The notes: generated by a model from the sequence alone, not told the origin. DNA of 64,000 nt from Microlunatus speluncae (GCF_009299835.1 NZ_VKCZ01000001.1:248001-312000); one strand, 5' to 3'; numbered from the stretch's first letter, positions 18,179 through 29,264 are shown. Translations and numbers: made by a program.

Positions 18179-18450
18179 AGGCGTAGTTTAGGTTCGCGCC
18201 GGCGGCGGGGAGAGCCCGAACGTTGGCTCGACGCGATTTCCGAGTCAGCCAGGTCAAGATCAGGCAATCGGCTGACATCGCCTTTGGCCACTGAGCCGTG
18301 GACAAGGGGCCGCCCGTACCCGGGTTCGCCGGGCGTACGGCCAAGAGCCGCGGTGAGGATGTCGACAATCGCGTTGCTACCGGAGTCGAAGTGCGCCTGG
18401 CCGATCGGGTGTGGTGGTCTACGCGGGGCGGGATCTGCTCGGTCCGGTTG
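18179..18450. other. Gene-free stretch, possibly decayed
   Basis: The reverse frame has a protein-like phrase (FDSGSNAIVDILTAALG, then GRPLVHGSVAKGDVSRL) but its ends degenerate into Arg/Pro-rich text and it overlaps the kinase gene. I could not assign it. It precedes the ABC operon promoter. Confidence 0.3.
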
Positions 18451-18493
18451 TTGACACGCGCCAATGCCGACGTTACGTTGAAATCGATTTCGA
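18451..18493 (+). promoter_or_regulatory. Promoter with LacI-type operator for the ABC operon
   Basis: TTGACA (18451-18456) is 17 bp from TACGTT (18474-18479), a good sigma-70 pair. TTGAAATCGATTTCGA (18478-18493) is a near-perfect palindrome of the LacI/GalR operator type, centred on CG, and covers the predicted transcription start, so a bound repressor would block initiation. Confidence 0.7.
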
Positions 18494-18529
18494 CTCGGTC
18501 GGGCAATGCGGATCACACAGGGGTGGGTC

Positions 18530-20242
<1,713 letters not shown>

Positions 20243-20243
20243 C

Positions 20244-21293
20244 TTGATCACCGGTAACGCTGGTTCCAACGAACTCCGCGGGATGCCCGGCAATGATGTG
20301 GTCCGTTCCCGGGGAGCGGCAGTGGTCGACGGGATCTTCCGGTTCCAGAGCCTGTTCGGCCTGGTCGCGGTCTTCATCGTCGCCATCGTGGCCTCGCCCC
20401 GACGCAACGGGGAGTTGGTCTTCCTCAGCGCGGGCAACCTGGGCAATATCGTCCGGGCGATGTCGGAGATCGGCATCATCGCCATCGGGATGACCTTCGT
20501 CATCCTGATCGGTGGGATCGACCTGTCGGTCGGCGCGATCCTCGGTCTGTCCGCCGTCGGCACCGCGGCTCTGTTGATCAACAACGGCCTGGGCATCGCC
20601 GAGACGGTGGTGATCGTGTTGCTGCTCGGCACCGCGATCGGCGTGCTGCAGGGGCTGGCGGTGGCCCGATTAGGCATCCAGGCGTTCATCGTGACGTTGG
20701 CCGGGTTACAAGTCGCGCGCGGCCTGGCCCGGATCTGGTCCGGCGGCGTCGGCATCCCGATCGCCTACGGTGACGGGCCGATGGAGGCGCCGCGGGCGTT
20801 CTCGGTGCTGTCCGGCTCCTTGAACGGCATCCTGCCGGTGCCGGCGGTGATCTTCGCCGCGCTGGGCGTTGCGGCGATCCTGGTGCTGCGCTACACCGCC
20901 TTCGCCCGGCACGTGTACGCCATCGGCGGCAACGAGAAGGCGGCCCGGCTGGCGGGCGTACCGGTCCGCCGGGTCAAGATCATCGTCTTCGCGATCTGCG
21001 GCTTCACCGCGGCGGTCGCGGGCGTGATCCACGCCGGGCAGCTCAACCAGGGCAGCCCGAACGACGGCTTCGGCTACGAGCTGGACGCGATCGCCGCGGT
21101 GGTGATCGGCGGCACCAACCTGGCCGGCGGCTCGGGCACCATGATCGGCACCTTGGCCGGGGCCCTGCTGCTCGGCATCCTGAACAACATCCTCGGTCTG
21201 AACAACATCGACGCCAACATCCAGTTGTTGATCAAAGGCCTGGTGATCATCGCCGCGGCCGCACTGCAGCGGTTCCGGCCGTCGGTCAGTTGA
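20244..21293 (+). CDS. Sugar ABC transporter permease (RbsC-like)
   Basis: About 349 residues from TTG 20244 with GAGGTGGGGTGAC upstream; ATG 20283 is an alternative. Multi-pass protein of the BPD_transp_2 family: MTFVILIGGIDLSVGAILGL near residue 85, GLQVARGLARIW, VYAIGGNEKAARLAGV, and VVIGGTNLAGGSGTM, the standard permease signatures. It begins one or two nt after the ATPase stop, so translation is coupled. Builds the membrane channel of a pentose-type importer. Confidence 0.93.
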   Translation: MITGNAGSNELRGMPGNDVVRSRGAAVVDGIFRFQSLFGLVAVFIVAIVASPRRNGELVFLSAGNLGNIVRAMSEIGIIAIGMTFVILIGGIDLSVGAILGLSAVGTAALLINNGLGIAETVVIVLLLGTAIGVLQGLAVARLGIQAFIVTLAGLQVARGLARIWSGGVGIPIAYGDGPMEAPRAFSVLSGSLNGILPVPAVIFAALGVAAILVLRYTAFARHVYAIGGNEKAARLAGVPVRRVKIIVFAICGFTAAVAGVIHAGQLNQGSPNDGFGYELDAIAAVVIGGTNLAGGSGTMIGTLAGALLLGILNNILGLNNIDANIQLLIKGLVIIAAAALQRFRPSVS

Positions 21294-21328
21294 CCCCGGC
21301 TGTCCCATCCCAAGGAGGTAAGTCCGTC

Positions 21329-22354
21329 ATGATCAACCCCGTACGTTCACTGCGGTCCCGGCGAATCCGCGCCCTGCTCGCAGTCGGCCTCGCCGCCGGC
21401 TGCCTGGCGCTGGCCTCGGCCTGCACGGTGACCGCCGACCCCGGCGCCGGCGAACAGCAGCAGGCCGACTGCGGCCCGGGCAAGGAATACGCGATCGGCA
21501 TGTCCCAGGCCAACAACGCCGAGCCGTACCGCGAGGTGATGAACGCCGACATCACCACCGCCGCCGGCGCCGTGCCCGGCTTCAAGGTCACCGTCGCCGA
21601 CGCGGCCCAGGACAACAGCAAGCAGGTCTCCCAGGTGGAGAACTTCATCACCCAGCAGGTCAACCTGCTGATCATCTCGCCGAACGAGGCGAAGCCGCTG
21701 ACCGCGGTCGTGAAGAAGGCGTTCGACGCCGGCATCCCGGTGATCGTGCTCGACCGCAAGGTCGAGGGCGACGCCTACACCGCGTTCATCGGCGGCGACA
21801 ACGTCGCGATCGGCAAGGCCGCCGGCGAGTACTACGCCAAGACCTTGCTGCCCGGCGGCGGCAAGATCGTGGAGATCAGCGGACTGGCCGGGTCGACCCC
21901 GGCGGCCGAGCGGGCCGAGGGCTTCAAGCAGGGGATCGAGGGCTCCAAGATCGAGATCGTCGCCAGCCAGTCCGGCGAATGGCTGCGGGAGAAGGGGCAG
22001 ACGGTGATGGACGCCCTGCTCAAGGCCAACCCGGACATCGATGCGGTCTACGCCCACAACGATCCGATGGCCGAGGGCGCCTACCTGGCCGCCGAGCAGG
22101 CCAAGCTGGCCGACAAGATCAAGTTCACCGGCATCGACGCCCTGCCGATCCCGTCCGGTGGGATCAAGGCGGTCGAGCAGGGCCGGCTGCAGGCGACCTT
22201 CGTCTACGCCACCGGCGGCCGCGAGGCGATCGACCTGGCCAAGCAGATCCTGATCGACTGCAAGAAGGACGTCCCCAAGTCCACCACCCTCGGCACCGAC
22301 CAGATCACCAAGGAGAACGCCGCCGAGATGTACGCCAAACTCGGCGGCCAGTAA
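21329..22354 (+). CDS. Sugar-binding lipoprotein (RbsB-like)
   Basis: 341 residues from ATG 21329, fixed by a strong ribosome site, AAGGAGGT at 21312. Signal peptide with lipobox LASAC. The body is a periplasmic-binding-protein type-4 fold: YAIGMSQANNAEPYREVM, LLIISPNEAKPLTAVVKKAF, VIVLDRKVEGDAYTAFIGGD, AVYAHNDPMAEGAYLAAE. Binds the sugar and delivers it to the RbsC-like channel. Strong ribosome site fits the need for excess binding protein. Sugar identity is not readable; no kinase or isomerase gene is linked. Confidence 0.93.
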   Translation: MINPVRSLRSRRIRALLAVGLAAGCLALASACTVTADPGAGEQQQADCGPGKEYAIGMSQANNAEPYREVMNADITTAAGAVPGFKVTVADAAQDNSKQVSQVENFITQQVNLLIISPNEAKPLTAVVKKAFDAGIPVIVLDRKVEGDAYTAFIGGDNVAIGKAAGEYYAKTLLPGGGKIVEISGLAGSTPAAERAEGFKQGIEGSKIEIVASQSGEWLREKGQTVMDALLKANPDIDAVYAHNDPMAEGAYLAAEQAKLADKIKFTGIDALPIPSGGIKAVEQGRLQATFVYATGGREAIDLAKQILIDCKKDVPKSTTLGTDQITKENAAEMYAKLGGQ

Positions 22355-22360
22355 CCCCCC

Positions 22361-22422
22361 AACCCCGAGTTGTCAGACTCTAGGCACGCTATAGCGTGCC
22401 TAGAGTCTGACAAGTCGGGGGG
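22361..22422. terminator. 62-bp palindrome, family copy 2
   Basis: Two 31-nt arms with the same G-G mismatch at arm position 9 as copy 1 (8091). Outer 17 nt are identical to copy 1; seven inner positions differ and are all compensated. It fills the gap between the convergent binding-protein and sulfatase genes. Confidence 0.85.
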
Positions 22423-22423
22423 T

Positions 22424-23698
22424 TCAGGCCTGTTCGGCGGCGGCCCAGGCATCGAAGGCGGCGTCGTCGAGGTGGGTGAGTTCGGCGGCGAGTTGATCAC
22501 GGAGTGAGGCGAGCAGGTCGGCGTTGGCCGGGTCGGCGGCGAGGTTGGTGAGTTCGTCGGGGTCCGCTTCGAGGTCGTACAGCTCCTCGTGGTCGCGGGG
22601 GAGCCGGTAGTCGGCGTCCATCCCGGCGCGGGTCGGGCTCAGGTCGAGGTCGGTGGGCAGGATCAGGCGGGGGCCGGGGTGCAGGTTGCGGATGTATTTG
22701 TGCCGCTCGGTCCGCAGGGTCCGCATCGGGTCGTAGATCTCGTGCTGATCCTTCATCGACAGCACTCCTGCCCGCCGCTCGACCGGCTCGCCGCGGAGCA
22801 GACCGGCCACGCTGACCCCGTCGACGTCGGCCTCGCCGCCGGCCAGGTCGACCAGGGTCGGGGTGATGTCGACGTGGCTGACCAGCTGATCGACAACGGC
22901 CGGCGACGTCTGCCACGCGGGCGGCGGGACCATGATCAGCGAGATCCGGATGCCGGAGTCGTAGAGCGTCGACTTGGCCCGGGGGAACGGGATGCCGTGG
23001 TCGGTGGTGAAGATGATCACGGTGTTGTCGGCGTCGGGCCGGGCCCGGACGGCGTCGATCACCCGGCCGGTGGCGGCGTCGGCCCGCGCGATCGACCGGT
23101 TCATCGCGGCCAGGTCGACCCGGGTGTGATCATTGTCCGGCAGGTAGCCGGGCACGACAACGCGATCCAGCTCGGACCGGTCGGGCTCGGGTTCGGTCTC
23201 GTCGCGGCTGATCACCTCGAAGTCGCGGTGGGTCTCGGTGAAGCCGACGGTGAGGAAGAACGGCGCGTCGGCCGGCTGCTGGGCGAGCCAGGCCTCGGCC
23301 AGCCCGGCGACCGGTCCGCAGAACTGCCCGCCGCCGTCGAGCTGGAACACCTCGTCGAAGCCGATGGTCTTCGGGTCCACGGCCTCGTGCTGCATCCCGG
23401 TCAGCGCGGTCCGGTAGCCCTGATCGGCCAGCAGCATCGGCAGCGTCCGGATCCCTTCCCGGTAACGAGATCCGCGGTGCGCCAGCCCGTGATGCCCGTG
23501 CCGCGGCGGATACAGGCCGGTGAACAGCGAGGCCCGGGCCGGGGTGCACAGCGGCGTGGTGCAGAACGCCGCGTCGAACCGCAGTCCCTGCTCGGCCAGC
23601 GCGTCGACGCGCGGACTCTGCACGTCGGCCCGGCCGTAACAGCCGAGCCGGGTGCCGAGATCGTGCCAGTGGATCAGGACGATGTTGGGTTGGGTCAT
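22424..23698 (-). CDS. Sulfatase (alkaline-phosphatase superfamily)
   Basis: 424 residues from ATG 23698. The start MTQPNIVLIHWHDLGTRLGC gives the metal-binding region; TTPLCTPARASLFTGLYP carries the C-x-P-x-R formylglycine motif near residue 55, so a type I sulfatase requiring Cys maturation. TTDHGIPFPRAKSTLYDSG and HVDITPTLVDLAGG are further family marks. No signal peptide, so likely cytoplasmic. It follows the metallophosphoesterase gene with a 4-nt overlap, so the two are one unit. Substrate is unknown (sulfate or phosphonate esters). Confidence 0.9.
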   Translation of the reverse strand: MTQPNIVLIHWHDLGTRLGCYGRADVQSPRVDALAEQGLRFDAAFCTTPLCTPARASLFTGLYPPRHGHHGLAHRGSRYREGIRTLPMLLADQGYRTALTGMQHEAVDPKTIGFDEVFQLDGGGQFCGPVAGLAEAWLAQQPADAPFFLTVGFTETHRDFEVISRDETEPEPDRSELDRVVVPGYLPDNDHTRVDLAAMNRSIARADAATGRVIDAVRARPDADNTVIIFTTDHGIPFPRAKSTLYDSGIRISLIMVPPPAWQTSPAVVDQLVSHVDITPTLVDLAGGEADVDGVSVAGLLRGEPVERRAGVLSMKDQHEIYDPMRTLRTERHKYIRNLHPGPRLILPTDLDLSPTRAGMDADYRLPRDHEELYDLEADPDELTNLAADPANADLLASLRDQLAAELTHLDDAAFDAWAAAEQA

Positions 23699-24576
23699 CG
23701 CTTGCCTCCCGTGAGCTCCCGGGTCACTTCGCGTCCGTACCCGGTGATGGTCATTCGGTCCGCGTACACCCGAACGATCGCGTACGCGTTCAGTTCGGTG
23801 TCCACCATGCCGACGAAGGTGACGGCCGGGGCGGCCCCGATCCACCCGAGTCCGCCGGCATGATCATGGCCGCAGAGATAGCCGGCGAGCCCGGAGCCGG
23901 CCCGGGCCAGCACCGCCAGCAGTTCGTTGGCGTTCAGCACAGTGTGGTCGGTGGCCGGGACGACCGGCTGGTGGGCAAAGATCAACACGCGCTCCGCCGC
24001 CGCGCTCGCCCGATCGAGTTCCCGGCCGAGCCAGCTCAGCTGGACCGGGTCGAGGCCGCCGTTCCAGGGCTGGGCGTTGAGCTCTCCGGCCGTGAACCGC
24101 CGCTCCAACTCCTCGACGCCGCGGTGCCAGGCCACGGACCCGGCCGGCAGGTCGAGCACGCCGATCCGGTTGGTGTCCAGGACGACGAAGCGGTGACCGG
24201 CAGCGGTCCAGGAGTAGTACGGGCCGGGCATCGTCAGCGCCCGCACGGCGGCGGGGCGGTCGCCGTCGAAGCCGGCCAGGTCGTGATTGCCGAGGCTGTG
24301 CCGGACCGGAGCGCGGCTGGTCCGGAACACCTCCAGCACCGGTCCGAGATCATCGGCCGAGCTGTCGATCAGGTCGCCCAGGTTGATCACGAACGCCAGT
24401 TCATGATCATTGAACGTCGCCACCGCCTCGGCCAGCTTGCTCCGGCTCAGGTCGTAGCGACGGACGGGGTGCGGAGCGCTGTTGCCGTTCGCCGCATACT
24501 GGCAGTCCGCCACGACGCCGAAGGACAGCAGCGGAAGGTCGTCGCCGGAAGCATCGTCGCCACCGTCGCCGTCCAT
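23695..24576 (-). CDS. Metallophosphoesterase (ADPRM-like)
   Basis: 293 residues. Dinuclear metal motifs in order: VVADCQY (D-x-Q/H), LGDLIDS, SLGNHD, FAHQPV, CGHDHAGG. The unusual ADCQYA and RRYDLSRSKLAEAVATFN resemble Mn-dependent ADP-ribose/CDP-alcohol diphosphatases. Overlaps the sulfatase start by ATGA and is the upstream gene of the pair. Substrate is a guess from similarity; hydrolysis of a phospho-mono- or diester is firm. Confidence 0.87.
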   Translation of the reverse strand: MDGDGGDDASGDDLPLLSFGVVADCQYAANGNSAPHPVRRYDLSRSKLAEAVATFNDHELAFVINLGDLIDSSADDLGPVLEVFRTSRAPVRHSLGNHDLAGFDGDRPAAVRALTMPGPYYSWTAAGHRFVVLDTNRIGVLDLPAGSVAWHRGVEELERRFTAGELNAQPWNGGLDPVQLSWLGRELDRASAAAERVLIFAHQPVVPATDHTVLNANELLAVLARAGSGLAGYLCGHDHAGGLGWIGAAPAVTFVGMVDTELNAYAIVRVYADRMTITGYGREVTRELTGGKR

Positions 24577-24636
24577 ACCGAAAGCCTAGTGCAGGGCACT
24601 AGTCAACCCCGCGGGCGAGAATCGGCCGGGTCGCGA

Positions 24637-25581
24637 TCATGAAGGGCGGGGCGATCGGCGGATCGACCGGTTGAGCCGGCTGACGCCGACGCCGGCCAGG
24701 CAGAGCGCGCCGCCGACGAGGGCGAGCGGCGCCGGCAGTTCGGCGAGCAGCAGCCAGGCGAGCAGGACGGCCACGGCGGGCACCAGATAGCTGCTGACGC
24801 TGAGTCGGCTGGCGGGCATCCGGGTCAGCGCGTACGCCCACAGGGTGAAGCCGAGAGCGGTGGGGAAGATCCCCAGATAGACCGTCCCGATGATCGCCGC
24901 CGGCGGCGCCGCGGCGAGCTCGGTGATCAAGGTCGGCGCGAACGGCAGGCACACCGCGGTGCCGATCAGGCAGCCGAGCCAGGTCGCCGAGACCGGGTCG
25001 GTGCGGCGCAGCGCCGCCTTCTGGGTCAGGGTCCCGACCGCGTACAGCACGGCCGCCAGCAGGGCCAGCCCGACCCCGACCAGGCTGCGGGGCTGGCCCG
25101 GCTGCCCGGTCGCGAACTGCTGTCCGGCCGCGATCATGGCGGTGCCGGTGAAGGCGATGATCAAGCCGATCACCAGCGGAGCCGAGATCCGCTCACCCAT
25201 CCGCAGTGCCGCGAAGCCGATCACGATCACCGGGGCGACGTTGACCAACAGCGCGGTGGTGCCGGCGTCGAGCTGCAACTCGGCCGCGTTGACGCTGGTG
25301 GTGTAGGCCGCGAACCAGAGCACGCCGTACGCGGCGACCAGCCACCAGTCCCGGCCGCGAGGCAGCCGCCGGCCGGACACCCGGCGGAGCGCGAACGGCG
25401 TGATCACGGCCACCGCGGCGAGCAGCCGGCCGAGCGTCAGCGCGCCGGGGGACAGATGCGGCCCGGTCATCCTGATCACGACGAAGGCCGAGGCCCAGAG
25501 CACGACGGCGCCGACGGCGGCCAGCATGGCGAGGGGAGAGTCGGTGCGGGTCTGGTCAGGGCTGGCGATCGTCGCGGTCAC
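24637..25581 (-). CDS. EamA family (DMT) transporter
   Basis: 314 residues from GTG 25581, with about ten membrane helices and two EamA repeats (LAAVGAVVLWASAFVVIRM near residue 20; VGLALLAAVLYAVGTLTQKA near residue 170). Such carriers move amino acids, nucleosides or other metabolites out or in. It diverges from a LysR regulator, the common arrangement for regulator and target; the 91-bp gap holds an operator-like dyad. Confidence 0.9.
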   Translation of the reverse strand: MTATIASPDQTRTDSPLAMLAAVGAVVLWASAFVVIRMTGPHLSPGALTLGRLLAAVAVITPFALRRVSGRRLPRGRDWWLVAAYGVLWFAAYTTSVNAAELQLDAGTTALLVNVAPVIVIGFAALRMGERISAPLVIGLIIAFTGTAMIAAGQQFATGQPGQPRSLVGVGLALLAAVLYAVGTLTQKAALRRTDPVSATWLGCLIGTAVCLPFAPTLITELAAAPPAAIIGTVYLGIFPTALGFTLWAYALTRMPASRLSVSSYLVPAVAVLLAWLLLAELPAPLALVGGALCLAGVGVSRLNRSIRRSPRPS

Positions 25582-25637
25582 GGCCCCAGCCTGGGGGTGC
25601 CCACTGTTCAGGACAAGCGACTATTTCTGACGCACTG

Positions 25638-25652
25638 TTCAGTTCTACTGAA
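25638..25652. promoter_or_regulatory. Dyad between EamA and LysR genes
   Basis: TTCAG-TTCTA-CTGAA is a perfect inverted repeat with 15-bp span, of the T-N11-A type bound by LysR proteins; ACTGTTCAG also occurs at 25602 as a second half-site. Confidence 0.55.
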
Positions 25653-25672
25653 TGATCGCGTACGGTTTCGTC

Positions 25673-26605
25673 ATGATCGACGTCCACCGGCTCCGGATCC
25701 TCCGCTCGGTCGTCACGACCGGGTCCGTGCATCGTGCTGCCCAGCTGCTCGGGTATACGCCGTCGGCGCTGAGTCAGCACCTGACCGCGTTGTCCCGGGA
25801 GACCGGGCTGACCCTGGTCGAGCGGGCCGGTCGGGGCATCCAGCCGACCGACGCGGGCCGGCGGCTGGCCGCGGAGGCGGCCGAGGTGCTCGGCGCGATC
25901 AACCGGATCGACGGCGTCGTGGAGGATCTCAAGTCCGGGCGCTCCGGGCGGCTCACGATGCGCTATTTCGCGTCGGTCGGCGCCCGCTGGGTGCCAGCGG
26001 TGACCGCGACGCTGCTGCGTGAGTTTCCCGACCTGGCGATCGAATTGCGGCACGCCGAGCTGCGCGAGGTGGCGCGGACGCTGCTGCCGGACCTCGACAT
26101 CACGGTCGAGGCGCTGCATCCGCGACCGCCGGTGGGGTACGCGGCGCTGCGACTGCTGGAGGATCCGTACCTGGCCGTGATGGTGCGGTCGCACCGGCTG
26201 GCCGGCGCGGATTCGGTCCGGATGGCCGAACTGGCCGACGAACCGTGGGTCGACAACGACCTCCCGGCCGCACCGTGCCGGCAGATCCCGATCGACGCCT
26301 GCGCCGCCGTCGGTTACGCGCCACGCTTCGCGGTCGAGACGCACGACTTCGCGACCGCGCTCGCCTTCGTCCGGCAGGGCATCGGCATCTCCGTGCTGCC
26401 GCGGCTGGCCTGCCGCGAGCTCCCGGACGAGTTGGTGGCGGTGCCATTGGTCGACCCGACTCCGGTTCGCGCGATCCAGGTGTTGATCAAGGAAGGCACG
26501 GCCGGCTCGCCGCCGATGCGACGGGCGGTCGAGCTGCTCCACGGCTGCGCCGACGAGGAACGGGCGCGGTCGCTGCTACCCTCGATGATCGGCGTCGGAG
26601 CATGA
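25673..26605 (+). CDS. LysR family transcriptional regulator
   Basis: 310 residues from ATG 25673 (MIDVHRLRILRSVVTTGSV). N-terminal helix-turn-helix: VHRAAQLLGYTPSALSQHL, residues about 18-36. Residues about 90-290 are the substrate-binding domain. It diverges from the EamA transporter gene, and likely controls it. Confidence 0.93.
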   Translation: MIDVHRLRILRSVVTTGSVHRAAQLLGYTPSALSQHLTALSRETGLTLVERAGRGIQPTDAGRRLAAEAAEVLGAINRIDGVVEDLKSGRSGRLTMRYFASVGARWVPAVTATLLREFPDLAIELRHAELREVARTLLPDLDITVEALHPRPPVGYAALRLLEDPYLAVMVRSHRLAGADSVRMAELADEPWVDNDLPAAPCRQIPIDACAAVGYAPRFAVETHDFATALAFVRQGIGISVLPRLACRELPDELVAVPLVDPTPVRAIQVLIKEGTAGSPPMRRAVELLHGCADEERARSLLPSMIGVGA

Positions 26606-26689
26606 TCAATCTCGGGCGCCGGGGCGGCCTGTCGATGATCAACCCGACCGGCCGAATCCAGTCGGTCCGCGCCGCCTAGAATCCACCGC

Positions 26690-27823
26690 ATGCGGGTTCT
26701 CGTCGCGACAACGGCCGGTGCCGGGCACTTCGGGCCGATGGTCCCGTTCGCCGAGGCCCTTCGCCGGGCCGGGCACGAGTTGCTGGTGGCGGCTCCCGCC
26801 TCCTTCGGTGCGGCGGTCGAGCGGGCCGGGTTGCCGCACCGGCCCTGCCCCGACATCGATCCGGATGAGCTGGCCGCGGTGCACCGGCGCATGTTCGCCG
26901 CGCCGCCGGAGCAGCGGAACGAGGTCTTCGTGTCGCTCGGCGCCGAGCTGGCCGCCCGAACGATCATGCCGGGTCTGCTCGGCGCGGTGGACGAGTGGCG
27001 ACCCGAGGCGATCCTGCGCGAGGTCGGCGAGCTGGGTTCGGCGATCGCCGGCGAACTGCGTGGGGTACGGACGACGCAGCTGCTGATCGGGCTGGACAAG
27101 TTCGTCGGCTTCACCCTCCCGTTGGCGGCGCGGGCCCTGACCGGCTTCCGCGAGTCACTCGGCCTGCCGCCGGACCCCGAGGGGTCCTACCTGCACCGGC
27201 AGTCCTCGCTTTCGTTGCTGCCGCTGTCGTTCGAGGAGCCCGGCGGCCCCGCGGTGCACCGGTTCCGGGCTCCCGCCGCCGAGCCGGCGCCGCTGGACTG
27301 GGCCGGCGACGCCCCGCTCGTCTACGCGACGTTCGGGACTGTCGCGGGCAGCGTGCCCTTCGCGGCGGCGACGTTCCGCACGGTCGTCGAGGCGGTGGCC
27401 GACCTGCCGGTACGGCTGCTGGTGACGGTGGGCGACGGCGGCCGGCCGGAGGAGTGGACCGTGCCGGAGAACGTCCGGGTGCTGACCTGGCTGCCGCAAC
27501 CGGACGCCCTGGCCGGGGCGGCGGCGATGATCTGTCACGGCGGCACCGGGACCGTGCTCGGCGGGCTGGCGGCCGGCGTGCCGATGGTGGTGGTGCCGCA
27601 GTTCGCCGATCAGCCGGACAACGCGGCCCGGGTCGCCGCGACCGGTGCCGGGCTGGCGATCGGTTCCGGTGAGGAGGTGCCGGCGACCGCCGAGGAGGTA
27701 CGCGCCGCGGTGACCCGGCTGCTGGCGGAGCCGTCGTTCGCGACGGCGGCCCGGTCGTTCGCGGCCGAGATCGCGGCACTGCCGAGCGTCGACGAGGCGG
27801 TCGAGTTGATCACCGGGACCTGA
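26690..27823 (+). CDS. Glycosyltransferase, GT1/MGT type
   Basis: 377 residues. N-terminal acceptor domain MRVLVATTAGAGHFGPMVPF; C-terminal donor-binding domain with VLTWLPQPDAL, ICHGGTGTVLGGLAAGVPMV and PQFADQPDNAARVAATGAG, the UDP/TDP-sugar signature of macrolide-type and UGT-type transferases. It would glycosylate a small molecule. No biosynthetic genes are nearby, so a detoxifying role (glycosylating foreign compounds) is as likely as natural-product tailoring. Confidence 0.88.
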   Translation: MRVLVATTAGAGHFGPMVPFAEALRRAGHELLVAAPASFGAAVERAGLPHRPCPDIDPDELAAVHRRMFAAPPEQRNEVFVSLGAELAARTIMPGLLGAVDEWRPEAILREVGELGSAIAGELRGVRTTQLLIGLDKFVGFTLPLAARALTGFRESLGLPPDPEGSYLHRQSSLSLLPLSFEEPGGPAVHRFRAPAAEPAPLDWAGDAPLVYATFGTVAGSVPFAAATFRTVVEAVADLPVRLLVTVGDGGRPEEWTVPENVRVLTWLPQPDALAGAAAMICHGGTGTVLGGLAAGVPMVVVPQFADQPDNAARVAATGAGLAIGSGEEVPATAEEVRAAVTRLLAEPSFATAARSFAAEIAALPSVDEAVELITGT

Positions 27824-27854
27824 TCAGCCCCGACCTGAATGTTGATCATGGCAG

Positions 27855-28388
27855 TCACGGGTGGCACCACACCTCCGCGTCGGCGATCGCGGCCGACGAA
27901 TAGAGCGGGTCATCGGTGATCTTCAGCGTGCCGTCCACCGCCGCGCCGGCCAGCTCGATCAGGCCGGTCCGGCAGGGCATCCAGACGGTCGACAAGACGT
28001 TCGGCTCCCCGCCCAGGTCGTAGCGATCGTTGCGGGTGAGCCGTCGATCGATCGGATCGGCGACGGTGATGCTGAGGTCGCCGGCCGTCGCCCGGAGCCC
28101 GCGAGCCAGGTCCAGGTCCCACTCCACCGGCGCGGTGACGGTCTCCGGTTCGCGCCAGGGAAGACCGGCCACGACGTCGGCGAAATACCGGTTGAACGTC
28201 CCGGCCAGCCAGGGGCCGAGCCCGGGGTCGGGCCCGATCACACGGACCCGATCGGCGTCCCCGTGGACGAGGGCGTGCCCGGGGCCGCGCTCGGACCAGT
28301 CGACCCGCCAGGCCGAGGCCCAGGCGACCGGGGCGCCGTCGCGGTAGAGCGTCAGGAACGGATTCGCACCGATCAGTCTCACCTGCAT
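27855..28388 (-). CDS. Hypothetical protein (177 aa)
   Basis: Start set at MQVRLIGANPFLTLYRDG (ATG 28388); the frame extends to 28442 without a better start. Features: DADRVRVIGPDPGLGPWLAG, YFADVVAGLPWREPE, then an acidic-hydrophobic alternation, and VLSTVWMPCRTGLIELAG. It is soluble and without a signal peptide. I do not recognise the family. It lies between a glycosyltransferase (convergent) and a MerR regulator on the same strand, 70 bp downstream of the latter. Confidence 0.7.
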   Translation of the reverse strand: MQVRLIGANPFLTLYRDGAPVAWASAWRVDWSERGPGHALVHGDADRVRVIGPDPGLGPWLAGTFNRYFADVVAGLPWREPETVTAPVEWDLDLARGLRATAGDLSITVADPIDRRLTRNDRYDLGGEPNVLSTVWMPCRTGLIELAGAAVDGTLKITDDPLYSSAAIADAEVWCHP

Positions 28389-28457
28389 CGTCACACCGTA
28401 CGGCCTCTCGCGATCAGCCGGCCGATGGCGATCGGTGATCAACGGAGGTCGTGAAGA

Positions 28458-29264
28458 TCAGGTGATCGGCAACTGGACCTCGGTCCGCCAGTCCTGCTGC
28501 GACTCGGGTTCGCTGGACAGATAGACTTCGCGCGCGGTGCCGTCGGTGCTGTGCCCGGCGTCCTCGATCCAGGCCGCGAGCACCTGATAGGCGCCGCCGA
28601 TCTCGGCCATCACGCCGTGATGCAGGTAGGTCGCCGCAGTCGGATGCCCGGGCAGTTCGGCCAGCTCGAGGCCCGGCCCGGTGAACTCCGGACCGACCGG
28701 AGCACAGACCTGGACGGCCAGCTCGCCGTCGCCGATCGGGCGGTAGGTGGCGATCGTCGACCCCGTCAAGGGAGTCGACCCGAGGGCGGCGAACAGGTCG
28801 CCGAAGAGCTTCTGCACCACCGGCCCGATGTCCTCGTGATCATTGCTCGCGGCCGTGCCGGAGACCAACGCCACCCGGACCGGGGCGAGCGGCTCGATCG
28901 TCACCCGGCCGCCGGGCGATCCGCTCTCGGCCTCGATCAGCGCCAGCCGGGCCCGGACCCGGGCCAGCCGATCCTGGTCGGCCGCGATCTGATCACGCAG
29001 CTCGGCCTCCCGGCGGCCGAGCAGGCTGTGCAGGTCGGCGCCGTCGAGCTCCTTGTCCAAGATCGACTTCACCTGGTCGAGGTGCAGGCCGAGGTCCTTG
29101 AGCGCGACCAGGCGGTTCAGCCGGCGCAGTTGGTCGGCCCGGTAGAACCGGTAGCCGGAGAACTCGTCCACCCGGGCCGGGCGGAGCAGGCCGAGCGCGT
29201 CGTAGTGCCGCAGCATCCGCACCGACACCCGGCCCATCGCGGCGAACGCGCCGATCGAGAACAT
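28458..29264 (-). CDS. MerR family regulator with effector-binding domain
   Basis: 268 residues from ATG 29264 (MFSIGAFAAMGRVSVRMLRH), with the MerR winged helix in residues 1-70 (YDALGLLRPARVDEFSGYRF), a coiled coil to about 115, and a GyrI/SRPBCC-type ligand domain (PVRVALVSGTAASNDHED, YLHHGVMAEIGGAYQ). This layout is that of BmrR/TipA-like drug-sensing regulators. It follows xseB by 15 nt, so may share its transcript. Confidence 0.88.
   Translation of the reverse strand: MFSIGAFAAMGRVSVRMLRHYDALGLLRPARVDEFSGYRFYRADQLRRLNRLVALKDLGLHLDQVKSILDKELDGADLHSLLGRREAELRDQIAADQDRLARVRARLALIEAESGSPGGRVTIEPLAPVRVALVSGTAASNDHEDIGPVVQKLFGDLFAALGSTPLTGSTIATYRPIGDGELAVQVCAPVGPEFTGPGLELAELPGHPTAATYLHHGVMAEIGGAYQVLAAWIEDAGHSTDGTAREVYLSSEPESQQDWRTEVQLPIT

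Noticed and set aside
22589..23863. 424-residue + strand frame opposite the sulfatase
   Set aside because: No domain sense, and the sulfatase motifs are on the other strand.
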